From contig JAITTD010000068.1 in the NCBI GenBank assembly GCA_031287245.1, forward strand, positions 1 through 37,274: a DNA stretch of 37,274 nucleotides, read 5' to 3'. Below are positions 25,001-33,430 of this stretch, piece by piece (position 1 is the first letter of the stretch; every line of letters starts with the position of its first letter). This DNA comes from Bacteroidales bacterium (GTDB lineage Bacteria; Bacteroidota; Bacteroidia; Bacteroidales; UBA4181). Made by a program: the position numbers and the translations under genes. Below the pieces are notes generated by a model. The model searched no databases. It was given only the letters and a program-made list of their open reading frames with translations, and was not told the origin of the DNA.

Positions 25001-26413
25001 AATAACAAACGTATTCACCGAATTGGCTTTCAGCGTCGGCTGAATCATTTGCTTGTTCAGTCTGATTTTCAGCGGTTGGTCTTCGTTCTCGAAATTGCCG
25101 GCTGTTATCACAATGCTGCCGTCGGGGTTGCGGAACGCCAGCAGATGCTCGTATCCTGATGTTTCTAACCGGTAGGCGCCGGGCTGGATATAGTGGCTGT
25201 AATGTTTCAGCACATAGTATTCGGGCGTGAAAACGTAGGTGTTGGATGTGGTATCCACCACTACCAATGAGTTTTGCGCCCATCCCCACCGGCTGACACC
25301 GCCTTTTGCCAGAGAAATGTTCCAGTAATCATAAACGCTTGCTCCGTTGGACAGATAGTGTTCCATCAGTTGCCACGAATAGGCAGCGCCTTTCCAATCG
25401 TTCCGTCCGTTGCCACATTCCTGCTCGGTTTGGTACAGTTTCATATCCGGGTAGCGCTGGTGAATGTCCTTGATGGCATCCTTGCCTGCCCACTGAAACC
25501 CGACGCTCGTCACGTATTTTTTGGCGTTTACATCGGTCAGAACGGTATCCACCAATTTGCCGTCCGGTCGTTCCATCGTACCAAACATCAGTTGCACCCC
25601 GCGCTTTTCCATTTCGGGACCCAGATACTGTCCTACAAATTTTGCCAATGCACCGGCAGTCCACGTGCAACTGGGGAAATTCTGGCAGGAATTAAACTCG
25701 TTTTGAGGTGCCACCATAGTTATTTGGATGTCTTTTTTGGCATACTCGTCAATAAATTTCCCGAAATACAGCGCGTAAGCCTGCATATATTCGTCTTTTT
25801 GGATGAACATATTGCTGCCTTCCCGTTCTACGGGAGGTCCTTTCAAATCGTTCACATTCGCATCGGCGCGACAGGCATAGTGATTGTTGTCTTTCAACCA
25901 CGATGGCGGCGACCAGGGAGAAGCCCACAATACCACGTCGGGATTGTATTTTTTGGCTTGAAGGATAAAGGGTATCAAGGTTTTTTCATCGTTGGCGATG
26001 CTGAAATGTTCCATTGCCAAATCGCCTGCCGTTTCGTTGTAGGAATACCAGTTGAGCGAAAAGTCATTGGCGCCCACCGGCATACGGCAAACGGTGAAAT
26101 TGGCGCCCTTGCCGGGGGAAAACAATTCTTCCATCACTTGGTTCCTGTCCGTTTCGGAAAGAAACGACAGGGACGACCATCCCAACTCATTGAAACAGGC
26201 GCCGAATCCGCTAATGGTCTGCAACTGCTTTTCGGGGAACACATCGGCGTCTGCCTCTACCGCCGCGGTTTCCAACACTAATACCGGCTGACTTGCCCAC
26301 GCTTCGCTGGCTGTGGTTGCCACCCATTCTGCTTTTTTGCTTTCGCCGCAGGCGCTCATCATTAATACGGCACACAGCAGCAGTGAAAAATATCCTTTCA
26401 TCTTGGTTTTCAT
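24989..26413 (-). CDS. Glycoside hydrolase family 30 lipoprotein
   Basis: A 474-residue GH30 enzyme with a type II signal peptide ending LMMSAC (Cys22), so it should be a lipid-anchored envelope protein. The GH30 core shows ISGFGACFNELGW near 67-79, WASPWSPPSWLK (163-174), the acid/base Glu in MVAPQNEF (Glu239) and the nucleophile Glu in LYQTEQECGNG (Glu330). A small beta domain follows. The SPWSPP motif and neighbour GH3 resemble beta-1,6-glucanase-type GH30 loci; glucosylceramidase or other GH30 specificities cannot be excluded. It has its own -7 box (TATTTTTG, 26428-26435) but also follows GH3 by 59 bases. Its final residues are encoded inside the hairpin array. Confidence 0.88.
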   Translation of the reverse strand: MKTKMKGYFSLLLCAVLMMSACGESKKAEWVATTASEAWASQPVLVLETAAVEADADVFPEKQLQTISGFGACFNELGWSSLSFLSETDRNQVMEELFSPGKGANFTVCRMPVGANDFSLNWYSYNETAGDLAMEHFSIANDEKTLIPFILQAKKYNPDVVLWASPWSPPSWLKDNNHYACRADANVNDLKGPPVEREGSNMFIQKDEYMQAYALYFGKFIDEYAKKDIQITMVAPQNEFNSCQNFPSCTWTAGALAKFVGQYLGPEMEKRGVQLMFGTMERPDGKLVDTVLTDVNAKKYVTSVGFQWAGKDAIKDIHQRYPDMKLYQTEQECGNGRNDWKGAAYSWQLMEHYLSNGASVYDYWNISLAKGGVSRWGWAQNSLVVVDTTSNTYVFTPEYYVLKHYSHYIQPGAYRLETSGYEHLLAFRNPDGSIVITAGNFENEDQPLKIRLNKQMIQPTLKANSVNTFVIGVR

Positions 26414-26427
26414 TGAAAAATTAGGTG

Positions 26428-26435
26428 CAAAAATA
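26428..26435 (-). promoter_or_regulatory. GH30 -7 promoter box
   Basis: TATTTTTG on the minus strand, 14 bases before the GH30 ATG at 26413, in the gap after GH3. No -33 TTG at the right distance, so it may be a weak internal promoter. Confidence 0.4.
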
Positions 26436-26472
26436 CATGATATTTTGAAATAAACGATGCGATGATAAAAAA

Positions 26473-29184
26473 TTACCGCTCTCTTACATCTGTCACATTG
26501 ATATTTCCGTGCAGACGGATATCCTTACATGAAGCCCCTATCATGAAACGAAATTCGCCCGGTTCCACCACCCACTTCATTTCCTGATTGAGCAGTTTCA
26601 GCATTTCGGGTGTTATCTCGAATGTCACCTCTTTCACCTCGCCGGGTTGAAGGTGGATCTTTTGGAAGCCTTTGAGTTGGGTAACGGGCTGAGAAACCGA
26701 TGCGATCACGTCTTTCATGTAAAGTTGCACGACTTCGGCGCCTTCCGCTTTGCCGCTGTTGCGAACTTTACAACGAACTTTGGTTGAGCCGTTCACCGCT
26801 ATTTCTTTCCTGTCGAATTGAAGATCCGAATACTCGAAAGTGGTATAACTCAATCCGTAACCGAAGGGGAACAGAGGTTGCCCGCTCAGGTTGTTGTAAT
26901 CGTCAATGCGTCCGGTGGGTTTGTGGTTATATACGAGCGGGAGTTGCCCTTCGTGCAGGGGGAACGTGAGAGGCAACTTGCCCGATGGCGCGTATTTTCC
27001 GGTGAGCACTTCGGCAACCGCGTGTCCGCCTTCGTCGCCCGGATACCAGATGTTCATGATGGCATCCACTTTGTCTATCCAGCCGTCCATGGTTACTGCA
27101 CTGCCGCCGACAATCAGCACCACTACCGGTTTCCCGGTGGCTGCCACTGCGTTAATCATCTCAATCTGTTTGCCTTGAAGCGAAAGTTTGGCACGGTCGC
27201 TGGCTTCCCCTTCGCGGATGCCGACTGTAATCACCGCCACGTCCGAAGCCTTTGCTGCCGCTACCGCATCGGCAATGTCTTTCTTCCACGAGTTGTCCAC
27301 GCCAGCATTCCACACGAGTTGAAAACGAGCATTGCCCGCCGGTTCAAAATATTCTACCTTGATGTCGTATTCTTTGTTCTTTTCCCAGTTGAACGCAGCG
27401 GTGTGGGTTCCGAACGACACCTTGCGCCAGTTGTCCACCAGCAGTTTTCCGTTGATATACAAGCGGTAGCCGTCGTTGGCGGTGATGCCTATGTTGTATT
27501 TTCCGGAAACGGGGGATTTAATCTTACCCGTCCAAACGATGGAAAAGTTATCGAATGGGATTTTCGACGGGTCGGGTGAATATAGCGCCCATCCAAATTC
27601 CATGCTCTCGTCCACCCGCGTCATGACGGGCTTTCCTGCGAAAAACGCATTATCGTAATATTCGCCTTTCAAGCCCTGTTTCACAGCATTGCCGACATTA
27701 CAGGACAATGCTGACGCCGGGACGTTGATATAGCCTTCCTCCGGCAGTCCCAAGCCTCCCGCAGGGGCAATCGCCACGCCTTGTGTGTGGTTAATTTTCA
27801 CCGAATTGCCCAGCAAGGCTTTCATGCCTTCGAGTATCGTCACCGAATTGGCGCCCGGACCGGCGTAACCGCCCAGAAGAGGTGTATTGATTCCGCGACC
27901 GATCAGGGCTATTGATTTTACATTGTTCAAAGGAAGAACGTTATGGTCGTTTTTGAGCAGTACGAAGGTTTCGCGAGCCATCCGGCGTGCTACTTCACGA
28001 TGTTCGGGTGTATTGGTCAGGGCTTCCGCTTTGTTGACGTCGATATACGGTTCCTCAAACAGTCCCAATTCGAACTTTGCCCTGAGCACCCTTTCAACAG
28101 CCTCGTCCAAGCGCTTGGGGTCTATCCATCCTTCGTCAAACGCTTTCTTGAAAAGGGGGGTGTGCTCGTAGCCGCCCTGAAAAATGACGTCCAACCCGCC
28201 TTCCATCGCTATTTTTGCAGAGCCGGCGTAATCCGTCGAGGTCATGTGCAGGTCGTTGCTTCCGCCCAGCGCGCAGGCATCGGTAATAATGAATCCGCGG
28301 AATCCGACTTCTTCTTTCAGCCATTGGCGCAGCAGCCAATCGTTTGCCGAGCACATTGTTCCGTCAAGCGTGTTGTAAGCGGTCATCACCGAGCGGGATC
28401 CGCCTTCCTCAAAACAGGCTTTGAAAGCAGGAAGATAATACTCCCTCAACTGGCGTTCGTTGAAATAGATCGGGTAACTGTCGCGTCCGCCGTCGCCTGC
28501 ATTAGCAACGAAGTGCTTTGGGGTGGTGATGACGCCTGCTTTTTCAAATTCCGACACAAAAGCCACGCCCATCCTGGACGACAGCAAGGGATCTTCGCCG
28601 TATGTTTCTTCGGTGCGCCCCCAGCGAGGGTCGTTGGCAAGGTTGACCACCGGCGAAAGAATGTCGCGTACGCCGCGTGCTTTGGTTTCCACCGCAATGG
28701 CGGCAGATACTTCGTGCATCAGGTCGGGATTCCAGGAGGCAGCCATGGCGATGGATTGCGGAAAAACGACCGCGCCGCGGCTGCAAAGCCCGTGAAGCGC
28801 CTCGTGGAACACGATAATTGGGATGCCGAGCCGCGTTTCCTCCACAAAATATTTCTGCATCTCGTTGACCTTTTTCGCCATCTCGTAAGCGTTACTTTCG
28901 TTGCTGTAACGCAGGAGTTGTCCTGTGGCGCCATCACCGGCAGCAGCATCGGTCTGCAATCCGAAGATGCCGTCTTTATAACGCTCTTTCCCCTGGCTCA
29001 AATCGCCGGGAATCATAAACACTTGCCAGAATTTTTCATCGGGCGTCATTCGCGACAGGAGGTCTTTCACCCTTACCTCAATGGGTTGCGACGCGTCTTT
29101 GTAAGGCGGCGTACTGTTATCGGCACGTGCGCCCGCAACGGTGAGGGCAAGCGCAAAAAAAACGGCTTTCAATTTGATTTTCAT
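26473..29184 (-). CDS. Glycoside hydrolase family 3 beta-glucosidase-type enzyme with PA14 domain
   Basis: A 903-residue exported GH3 enzyme (signal peptide ending AGARA|DN near residue 21). The GH3 N-terminal barrel contains IIVFHEALHGLC, RWGRTEETYGEDP, TPKHFVANAGD and the nucleophile Asp302 in GFIITDACALGG. The C-terminal alpha/beta domain is interrupted by a PA14 carbohydrate-binding module at about 500-630 (LKGEYYDN, NDGYRLYINGKLLVDNW), and a fibronectin-III-like domain closes the protein (VRNSGKAEGAEVVQLY). GH3 enzymes with this layout are exo-acting beta-glucosidases or beta-xylosidases. It is the first gene of the GH3-GH30 unit. No SusC/SusD pair is present here. Confidence 0.92.
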   Translation of the reverse strand: MKIKLKAVFFALALTVAGARADNSTPPYKDASQPIEVRVKDLLSRMTPDEKFWQVFMIPGDLSQGKERYKDGIFGLQTDAAAGDGATGQLLRYSNESNAYEMAKKVNEMQKYFVEETRLGIPIIVFHEALHGLCSRGAVVFPQSIAMAASWNPDLMHEVSAAIAVETKARGVRDILSPVVNLANDPRWGRTEETYGEDPLLSSRMGVAFVSEFEKAGVITTPKHFVANAGDGGRDSYPIYFNERQLREYYLPAFKACFEEGGSRSVMTAYNTLDGTMCSANDWLLRQWLKEEVGFRGFIITDACALGGSNDLHMTSTDYAGSAKIAMEGGLDVIFQGGYEHTPLFKKAFDEGWIDPKRLDEAVERVLRAKFELGLFEEPYIDVNKAEALTNTPEHREVARRMARETFVLLKNDHNVLPLNNVKSIALIGRGINTPLLGGYAGPGANSVTILEGMKALLGNSVKINHTQGVAIAPAGGLGLPEEGYINVPASALSCNVGNAVKQGLKGEYYDNAFFAGKPVMTRVDESMEFGWALYSPDPSKIPFDNFSIVWTGKIKSPVSGKYNIGITANDGYRLYINGKLLVDNWRKVSFGTHTAAFNWEKNKEYDIKVEYFEPAGNARFQLVWNAGVDNSWKKDIADAVAAAKASDVAVITVGIREGEASDRAKLSLQGKQIEMINAVAATGKPVVVLIVGGSAVTMDGWIDKVDAIMNIWYPGDEGGHAVAEVLTGKYAPSGKLPLTFPLHEGQLPLVYNHKPTGRIDDYNNLSGQPLFPFGYGLSYTTFEYSDLQFDRKEIAVNGSTKVRCKVRNSGKAEGAEVVQLYMKDVIASVSQPVTQLKGFQKIHLQPGEVKEVTFEITPEMLKLLNQEMKWVVEPGEFRFMIGASCKDIRLHGNINVTDVRER

Positions 29185-29187
29185 GGT

Positions 29188-29250
29188 AATTCTATTGTGA
29201 TTCTATTATGATTCGTGGTGATTCTATTGTGATACATTGTGAAACGGTTG
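29188..29250. repeat. 11-bp GTGATTC minisatellite, array B (reverse orientation)
   Basis: In the leader of the GH3 gene, GTGATTCTATT-type units repeat four times with degeneration. It is the reverse complement of the AATTGAATCAC-type blocks elsewhere and is followed by TTTCATTGTCCATTGTC, the complement of the TTGACAATGAAA box seen near other arrays. Confidence 0.6.
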
Positions 29251-29379
29251 TATTTCATTGTCCATTGTCACCTGTCCATTGTCCACATACAAGTAATCTT
29301 CACTGCGCAACTTTTCAAACGACTGTATCCCTATCGGTAATTTTGGCATGACTTCCCAATATTATATTATATTGATGGG

Positions 29380-29428
29380 GACAAAAGTAGATGAAAGTTT
29401 TCAAATATCCAAGCGCGTGACATGAAAA
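29380..29428 (-). promoter_or_regulatory. Extended promoter element, copy 3, overlapping the pump gene end
   Basis: On the minus strand TGTCACGCGCTTGGATA, then TACTTTTG 20 bp after TTG. It spans the stop codon of the RND pump gene, so the pump's last residues are encoded by promoter DNA. It points at the GH3 gene (start 29184), giving a leader of nearly 190 nt. Confidence 0.7.
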
Positions 29429-32400
29429 ACGGTTTTTTTCTCTCGCCACCAGCATTGCAGCACCGGCACCACGAACATGGTCATGCTTTGGATGAGCATA
29501 CCGCCAAAAACGGGGATTGCCATTGGTATCATTATTTCTGCGCCTTTGCCGGTGGATGTGAGTACCGGCAACAGCGCTATGAGCGTGGTGGCAGTAGTCA
29601 TGGCGGCAGGGCGTACCCGTTTCAGTCCGGCTGTCACCACTGCTTCGCGTATTTCGCTGCGGGTGCGTGGATTGCGTTCGAGGAAAGTGTTGTGGATGTA
29701 AGTGCCCATCAGTACGCCGTCGTCGGTAGCGATGCCGAACAGGGCGATGAAGCCTACCCACACTGCTACGCTCAGGTTGATGGGGTGTATCCCGAAAAGG
29801 TCGCGCATATTTCCGCTGCCGGTGTCGAAATTCATGAACCAGGGCTGCGCATAGAGCCACAGCATGATGAATCCGCCTGCAAAAGCCACGAACACGCCCG
29901 AAAAATGGATGAGCGACGCTGTGACAGTTCGGAAACGGAAGTAGAGAATGAGCAGAATAGCCAACAGACAGAGCGGAATGACTGTCATCAGTCGCCGCAT
30001 TGCTCGCTGTTGCTGCTCGTAATTGCCGGCAAATTTGTAGGACACGCCGGCAGGCAACCGTATTTCGCCCGAAGCGATTCCGTCTTTCAGCATTTTGTCT
30101 GCCTGCTGCACCACATCCACCTCGGCTTGTCCCGCCTGTTTGTCAAAAATGACATATCCCGTGAGGAAAGTATTTTCGCTCTGTATCATTTGTGCGCCTT
30201 TGGCATAGTCAATGTTTGCCACTTCGCCCAGCGGTATCTGTACGCCGGTAGCCGTCGGGATGATGATACGGCGCAATGCTTCGGGGCTGTCGCGCAACTC
30301 GCGGGGGTAGCGCAGGCGCACAGGGAAGCGTTCGCGCCCTTCAACGGTAGTGGTGAGCGTCATGCCGCCCACCGCAACGCTGATCACTTCCTGCAAATCA
30401 CTTACCGTGATGCCGTAGCGAGCCATATTGCGGCGATTGAGTTGTATCTCAATACTGGGTGCGCCCACGGCACGGTCGTAGAACACCGTAGAAGGCAGGA
30501 TGGACGGCACAGTCTTTAACGCTGCTTCAAGCGCTTGCCCGCCCTGCTCAATGCTTTCGAGGTCGGGACCGGTCACTTTCAAGCCCATTGGGGCACGCAT
30601 CCCTGTGGAAAGCATCACTAACCGAGCCTCAATGGGTTGCAACTTGGGCGAAGAAGTCAAGCCCGGCATGTGCGACACGTTCACAATCTCCTGCCATATA
30701 TCGTCGGTGTTGCGGATATGCGAACGCCACTGCCGGAAATAATCGCCACGGCGGTCGGGAACGAGCAAAGCCTCCCATCCCTCAGAGGGGGGGCTTTGGC
30801 GCAGAATTTCTTCGGGGGACAGCCAAACAACGGTGTCATGTAGAGACGTGGCATGCCGCGTCTCTACAACCGCAAACTCCCCTCTGTCATTGGTTTTAAA
30901 CCGTTGTCTGTGACCGTCTTCATCCAGAATATATTCCGGACGGTAGTTGATGGTATTTTCGAACATCTGCACCGGTGCGGGGTCGAGGGCTGAATTGACG
31001 CGCCCCCACTTGCCGATGGTCAGTTCCACTTCGGGGATAGCGGTGATGCGTCTGTCCAAAGCGCCAATCAAATGGCGGTTTTGCTCAATGCCGGTGTGCG
31101 GCATGGTGGTGGGCATCAGCAAAAAAGAGCCTTCATCGAGCGCCGGCATAAACTCCTGCCCCATGTTTCGCCATATCAGTATTCCGCAAAGCAGGGTGGC
31201 TGCCGGTATCAGCATAAATTTCAAGCGATTGTCAAGGCACCAGCGCAGAATACGCCCGTAGAACGCCACTAATGTCCAAAGAGCGCCAATAATCAATCCA
31301 ATGGCGACCACCACAAAGAGGAAATTCAGGAAAAAGCCCGTTTGGGTGCCAAGAGGTAGCCATACGGACGTCAGGAGGTACAGCATCGCGAAAAGGGCGA
31401 GGGCGGTTCCTGCCCGTTTCCCCTTTTTCCGTAGAGACGTGGCGCGCCGCGTCTGTTGTGGAGACGTGGCATGCCGCGTCTCTACCTTGCCCATTACATA
31501 ATAGGCAATGGTGGGCAACAGGGCAAATCCCAGTATGAAGGCAGAAATCAGCGCGAAGGTTTTGGTGAAAGCCAGCGGTTTGAACAGTTTGCCTTCCTGC
31601 GCCTGCATGAAAAACACCGGCAGAAAACTGATGATAGTGGTCAGCATTCCGGTGGACAGAGCGCCGGAAACCTCGCGAACACTGCGGTAGATGACAGCCC
31701 CTTTCTCCATAGAGGCGTCTTTCATATTCCTCACAATATTCTCCACAATCACCACCCCCACGTCCACCATCACCCCGATGGCGATGGCAATACCCGACAG
31801 CGCCACGATATTGGCATCCACGCCGGTGTAGCGCATGATGATGAAGGTGGTAAGCACTGCAACCGGCAGCAGGCTGGAAACGATGATGGAAGCGCGCAGG
31901 TTGAAAATCAGCACCAGCACCACGATGATACAAATCAGGATTTCGTGCAAAAGGGCTGTTTCGAGCGTTCCGATGGTTTCGCGGATAAGGTTGGTGCGGT
32001 CGTAGAAGGGCACGAGGGTCACTTTGGATACGGTGCCGTCTGCGAGGGTTTTTTGCGGAAGTCCGGCGTTCATCGCTGTTATCTGCGCCTTCACATTGTC
32101 AATCACTTCCATTGGGTTGGCGCCGTAACGCGCCACCACCACGCCTCCTGCGGCTTCCACACCTTCCTTGTCCAAGCCGCCGCGCCGCGTGGCAGGACCC
32201 AGGTTCACAAAGGCAACATCTTTGATGCGCACCGGAACGCCGCCCCGCACTGTTACCACGGCTTCTTCCAAGTCGCTGATGTTTTTGATGTAGCCCAAGC
32301 CGCGCACAATGTATTCCACCTTGTTCATCTCAATGGTTTCTGCGCCAATGTCGAGGTTGCTCTTCTGCACGGCAGTCATCACGTCCATCACCGACACATT

Positions 32401-33054
32401 GAACGCCCGCATAGCATCGGGGTTGATTTCCACCTGATATTCCTTCACGAAACCGCCCACCGATGCCACTTCTGCCACGCCGCCGGCAGCGGAAAGGGCA
32501 TATTTCACATAAAAATCCTGCACTGTCCGCAATTCATCGGGACTCCAACCACCGGCAGGCTCTCCTGTTTCGGGATTGCGCCCTTCGAGGGTGTACCAGA
32601 AAATTTGCCCCAAAGCAGTGGCGTCAGGACCTAACGCCGGCTGAACGCCCTCCGGCAAGGTTTTGGCGGGCAGGGATGCGAGTTTTTCCGACACGCGGGA
32701 ACGGCTCCAGTAGAAATCGGCATCATCATCAAAAATGATATAGATAAACGACATTCCGAACATAGACGTGCTGCGCAAGGTCTTCACATTGGGAATGCCC
32801 AACAGCGCCGCAGAAAGCGGATAGGTAATCTGCTCCTGAATGTCTTTGGGCGAGCGTCCCATCCATTCGGTGGCGACAATCTGCTGGTTTTCGCCAATGT
32901 CGGGGATGGCATCCACCGGCACGGGATTGCGGGGCAACCAGCCGCCATGCCAGTTGAACGGAGCAACCGAAATGCCCCAGAACACGATAACAGCAAGCAA
33001 CAACAGCGTGACGAGCCGATTGTTGAGGAAATATTGAATGATGCGGTTGAGCAT
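29401..33054 (-). CDS. CusA/CzcA-family heavy-metal efflux RND pump with in-frame palindromic repeats
   Basis: A 1217-residue inner-membrane proton-driven pump of the heavy-metal RND class. Evidence: VPVDAIPDIGENQQIV near the N-terminus, EQITYPLSAALLGIPNVKT, ALGQIFWYTLEGR, GVAEVASVGGFVKEYQV, ISGIAIAIGVMVDVGVVIVEN-type TM4 region, and C-terminal FALFGIATDDGVLMGTY-like segment. Two TM bundles flank periplasmic porter domains. Metal specificity (Cu/Ag or Co/Zn/Cd) is not assigned. Repeat-derived peptides interrupt it: VETRHATS and QTRRATS at 524-540 in the cytoplasmic loop, and VETRHATSL at 730-738 plus QSPPSEGWEALL near 753-764 in the second periplasmic part. No CusB- or CusC-like gene is adjacent. 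The gene remains fully open. Confidence 0.9.
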   Translation of the reverse strand: MLNRIIQYFLNNRLVTLLLLAVIVFWGISVAPFNWHGGWLPRNPVPVDAIPDIGENQQIVATEWMGRSPKDIQEQITYPLSAALLGIPNVKTLRSTSMFGMSFIYIIFDDDADFYWSRSRVSEKLASLPAKTLPEGVQPALGPDATALGQIFWYTLEGRNPETGEPAGGWSPDELRTVQDFYVKYALSAAGGVAEVASVGGFVKEYQVEINPDAMRAFNVSVMDVMTAVQKSNLDIGAETIEMNKVEYIVRGLGYIKNISDLEEAVVTVRGGVPVRIKDVAFVNLGPATRRGGLDKEGVEAAGGVVVARYGANPMEVIDNVKAQITAMNAGLPQKTLADGTVSKVTLVPFYDRTNLIRETIGTLETALLHEILICIIVVLVLIFNLRASIIVSSLLPVAVLTTFIIMRYTGVDANIVALSGIAIAIGVMVDVGVVIVENIVRNMKDASMEKGAVIYRSVREVSGALSTGMLTTIISFLPVFFMQAQEGKLFKPLAFTKTFALISAFILGFALLPTIAYYVMGKVETRHATSPQQTRRATSLRKKGKRAGTALALFAMLYLLTSVWLPLGTQTGFFLNFLFVVVAIGLIIGALWTLVAFYGRILRWCLDNRLKFMLIPAATLLCGILIWRNMGQEFMPALDEGSFLLMPTTMPHTGIEQNRHLIGALDRRITAIPEVELTIGKWGRVNSALDPAPVQMFENTINYRPEYILDEDGHRQRFKTNDRGEFAVVETRHATSLHDTVVWLSPEEILRQSPPSEGWEALLVPDRRGDYFRQWRSHIRNTDDIWQEIVNVSHMPGLTSSPKLQPIEARLVMLSTGMRAPMGLKVTGPDLESIEQGGQALEAALKTVPSILPSTVFYDRAVGAPSIEIQLNRRNMARYGITVSDLQEVISVAVGGMTLTTTVEGRERFPVRLRYPRELRDSPEALRRIIIPTATGVQIPLGEVANIDYAKGAQMIQSENTFLTGYVIFDKQAGQAEVDVVQQADKMLKDGIASGEIRLPAGVSYKFAGNYEQQQRAMRRLMTVIPLCLLAILLILYFRFRTVTASLIHFSGVFVAFAGGFIMLWLYAQPWFMNFDTGSGNMRDLFGIHPINLSVAVWVGFIALFGIATDDGVLMGTYIHNTFLERNPRTRSEIREAVVTAGLKRVRPAAMTTATTLIALLPVLTSTGKGAEIMIPMAIPVFGGMLIQSMTMFVVPVLQCWWREKKTVFHVTRLDI
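30766..30798. repeat. Palindromic repeat inside the pump gene, type 2
   Basis: CAAAGCCTCCC at the left and GGGGGGGCTTTG at the right form an imperfect inverted repeat around ATCCCTCAGAG. On the coding strand it specifies QSPPSEGWEALL within the pump. Confidence 0.55.
30840..30867. repeat. 28-bp palindromic repeat inside the pump gene, type 1
   Basis: On the coding strand GTAGAGACGCGGCATGCC followed by ACGTCTCTAC, a near-perfect palindrome. It encodes VETRHATSL at residues 730-738. Confidence 0.8.
31431..31485. repeat. Two adjacent type 1 palindromic repeats inside the pump gene
   Basis: A complete 28-bp unit (31458-31485) and a second variant unit with CGGCGCGCC as its centre (31431-31454). 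They encode VETRHATSPQQ and TRRATSL in the same reading phase as the copy at 30840. Confidence 0.8.
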
Positions 33055-33107
33055 ATTTAGAATGACGAATTAAAAATTGCGGAATACTTTGTTTATTTTG
33101 ATGGGTA

Positions 33108-33115
33108 CAAAAATA
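33108..33115 (-). promoter_or_regulatory. RND pump -7 promoter box
   Basis: TATTTTTG on the minus strand, 53 bases before the pump ATG; no -33 TTG at standard spacing. Confidence 0.4.
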
Positions 33116-33149
33116 CAAAGAATAATGATGAATGATGAATGTTTAATTA

Positions 33150-33263
33150 TTAAATTTTGCTAAATTTTCGTGAGGCGCCCTCTCTTCCAACATTTTCAAC
33201 GACAATATGCCCAAAATGTTCATCCAGATGCTCCCAATATTTGCGATTTGTGGCGAAAACAGC
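33150..33263 (-). pseudogene. Possible C-terminal relic of an unidentified gene
   Basis: A 37-residue open stretch with protein-like composition (ATNRKYWEHLDEHFGHIVV, then GREGASRKF) ends in a normal stop. Upstream it runs straight into the 43-bp tandem repeat, so an original N-terminus is missing. I do not recognise the family; a chance open frame is possible. Confidence 0.25.
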
Positions 33264-33265
33264 GG

Positions 33266-33367
33266 TCCCCTGTCGGGGGACACCCGCGCCGACCCCTCGG
33301 CGACACTTTCCCCTGACAGGGGACACCCTCACCGACCCCTCGGCGACACTTTCCCCTGTCGGGGGAC
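33266..33367. repeat. 43-bp tandem repeat with nested hairpins
   Basis: Two full copies (33266-33308, 33309-33351) and a partial third (33352-33367). Each copy carries TCCCCTGTCGGGGGA or the perfect palindrome TCCCCTGACAGGGGA, then CGCCGACCCCTCGGCG or its variant, giving two small hairpins per unit. No spacers, so not CRISPR. Confidence 0.75.
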
Positions 33368-33430
33368 CTTAATGGAGAAATTGAGGAATTGAGAAATTTA
33401 GGAATACCCTGACGGACAAAAATAAGGGAA

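Noticed and set aside
30840..31485. Pump gene as a frameshifted pseudogene because of repeat insertions
   Set aside because: All insertions keep the frame and sit in loops; the reading frame is open for 1217 codons and all pump motifs are present.
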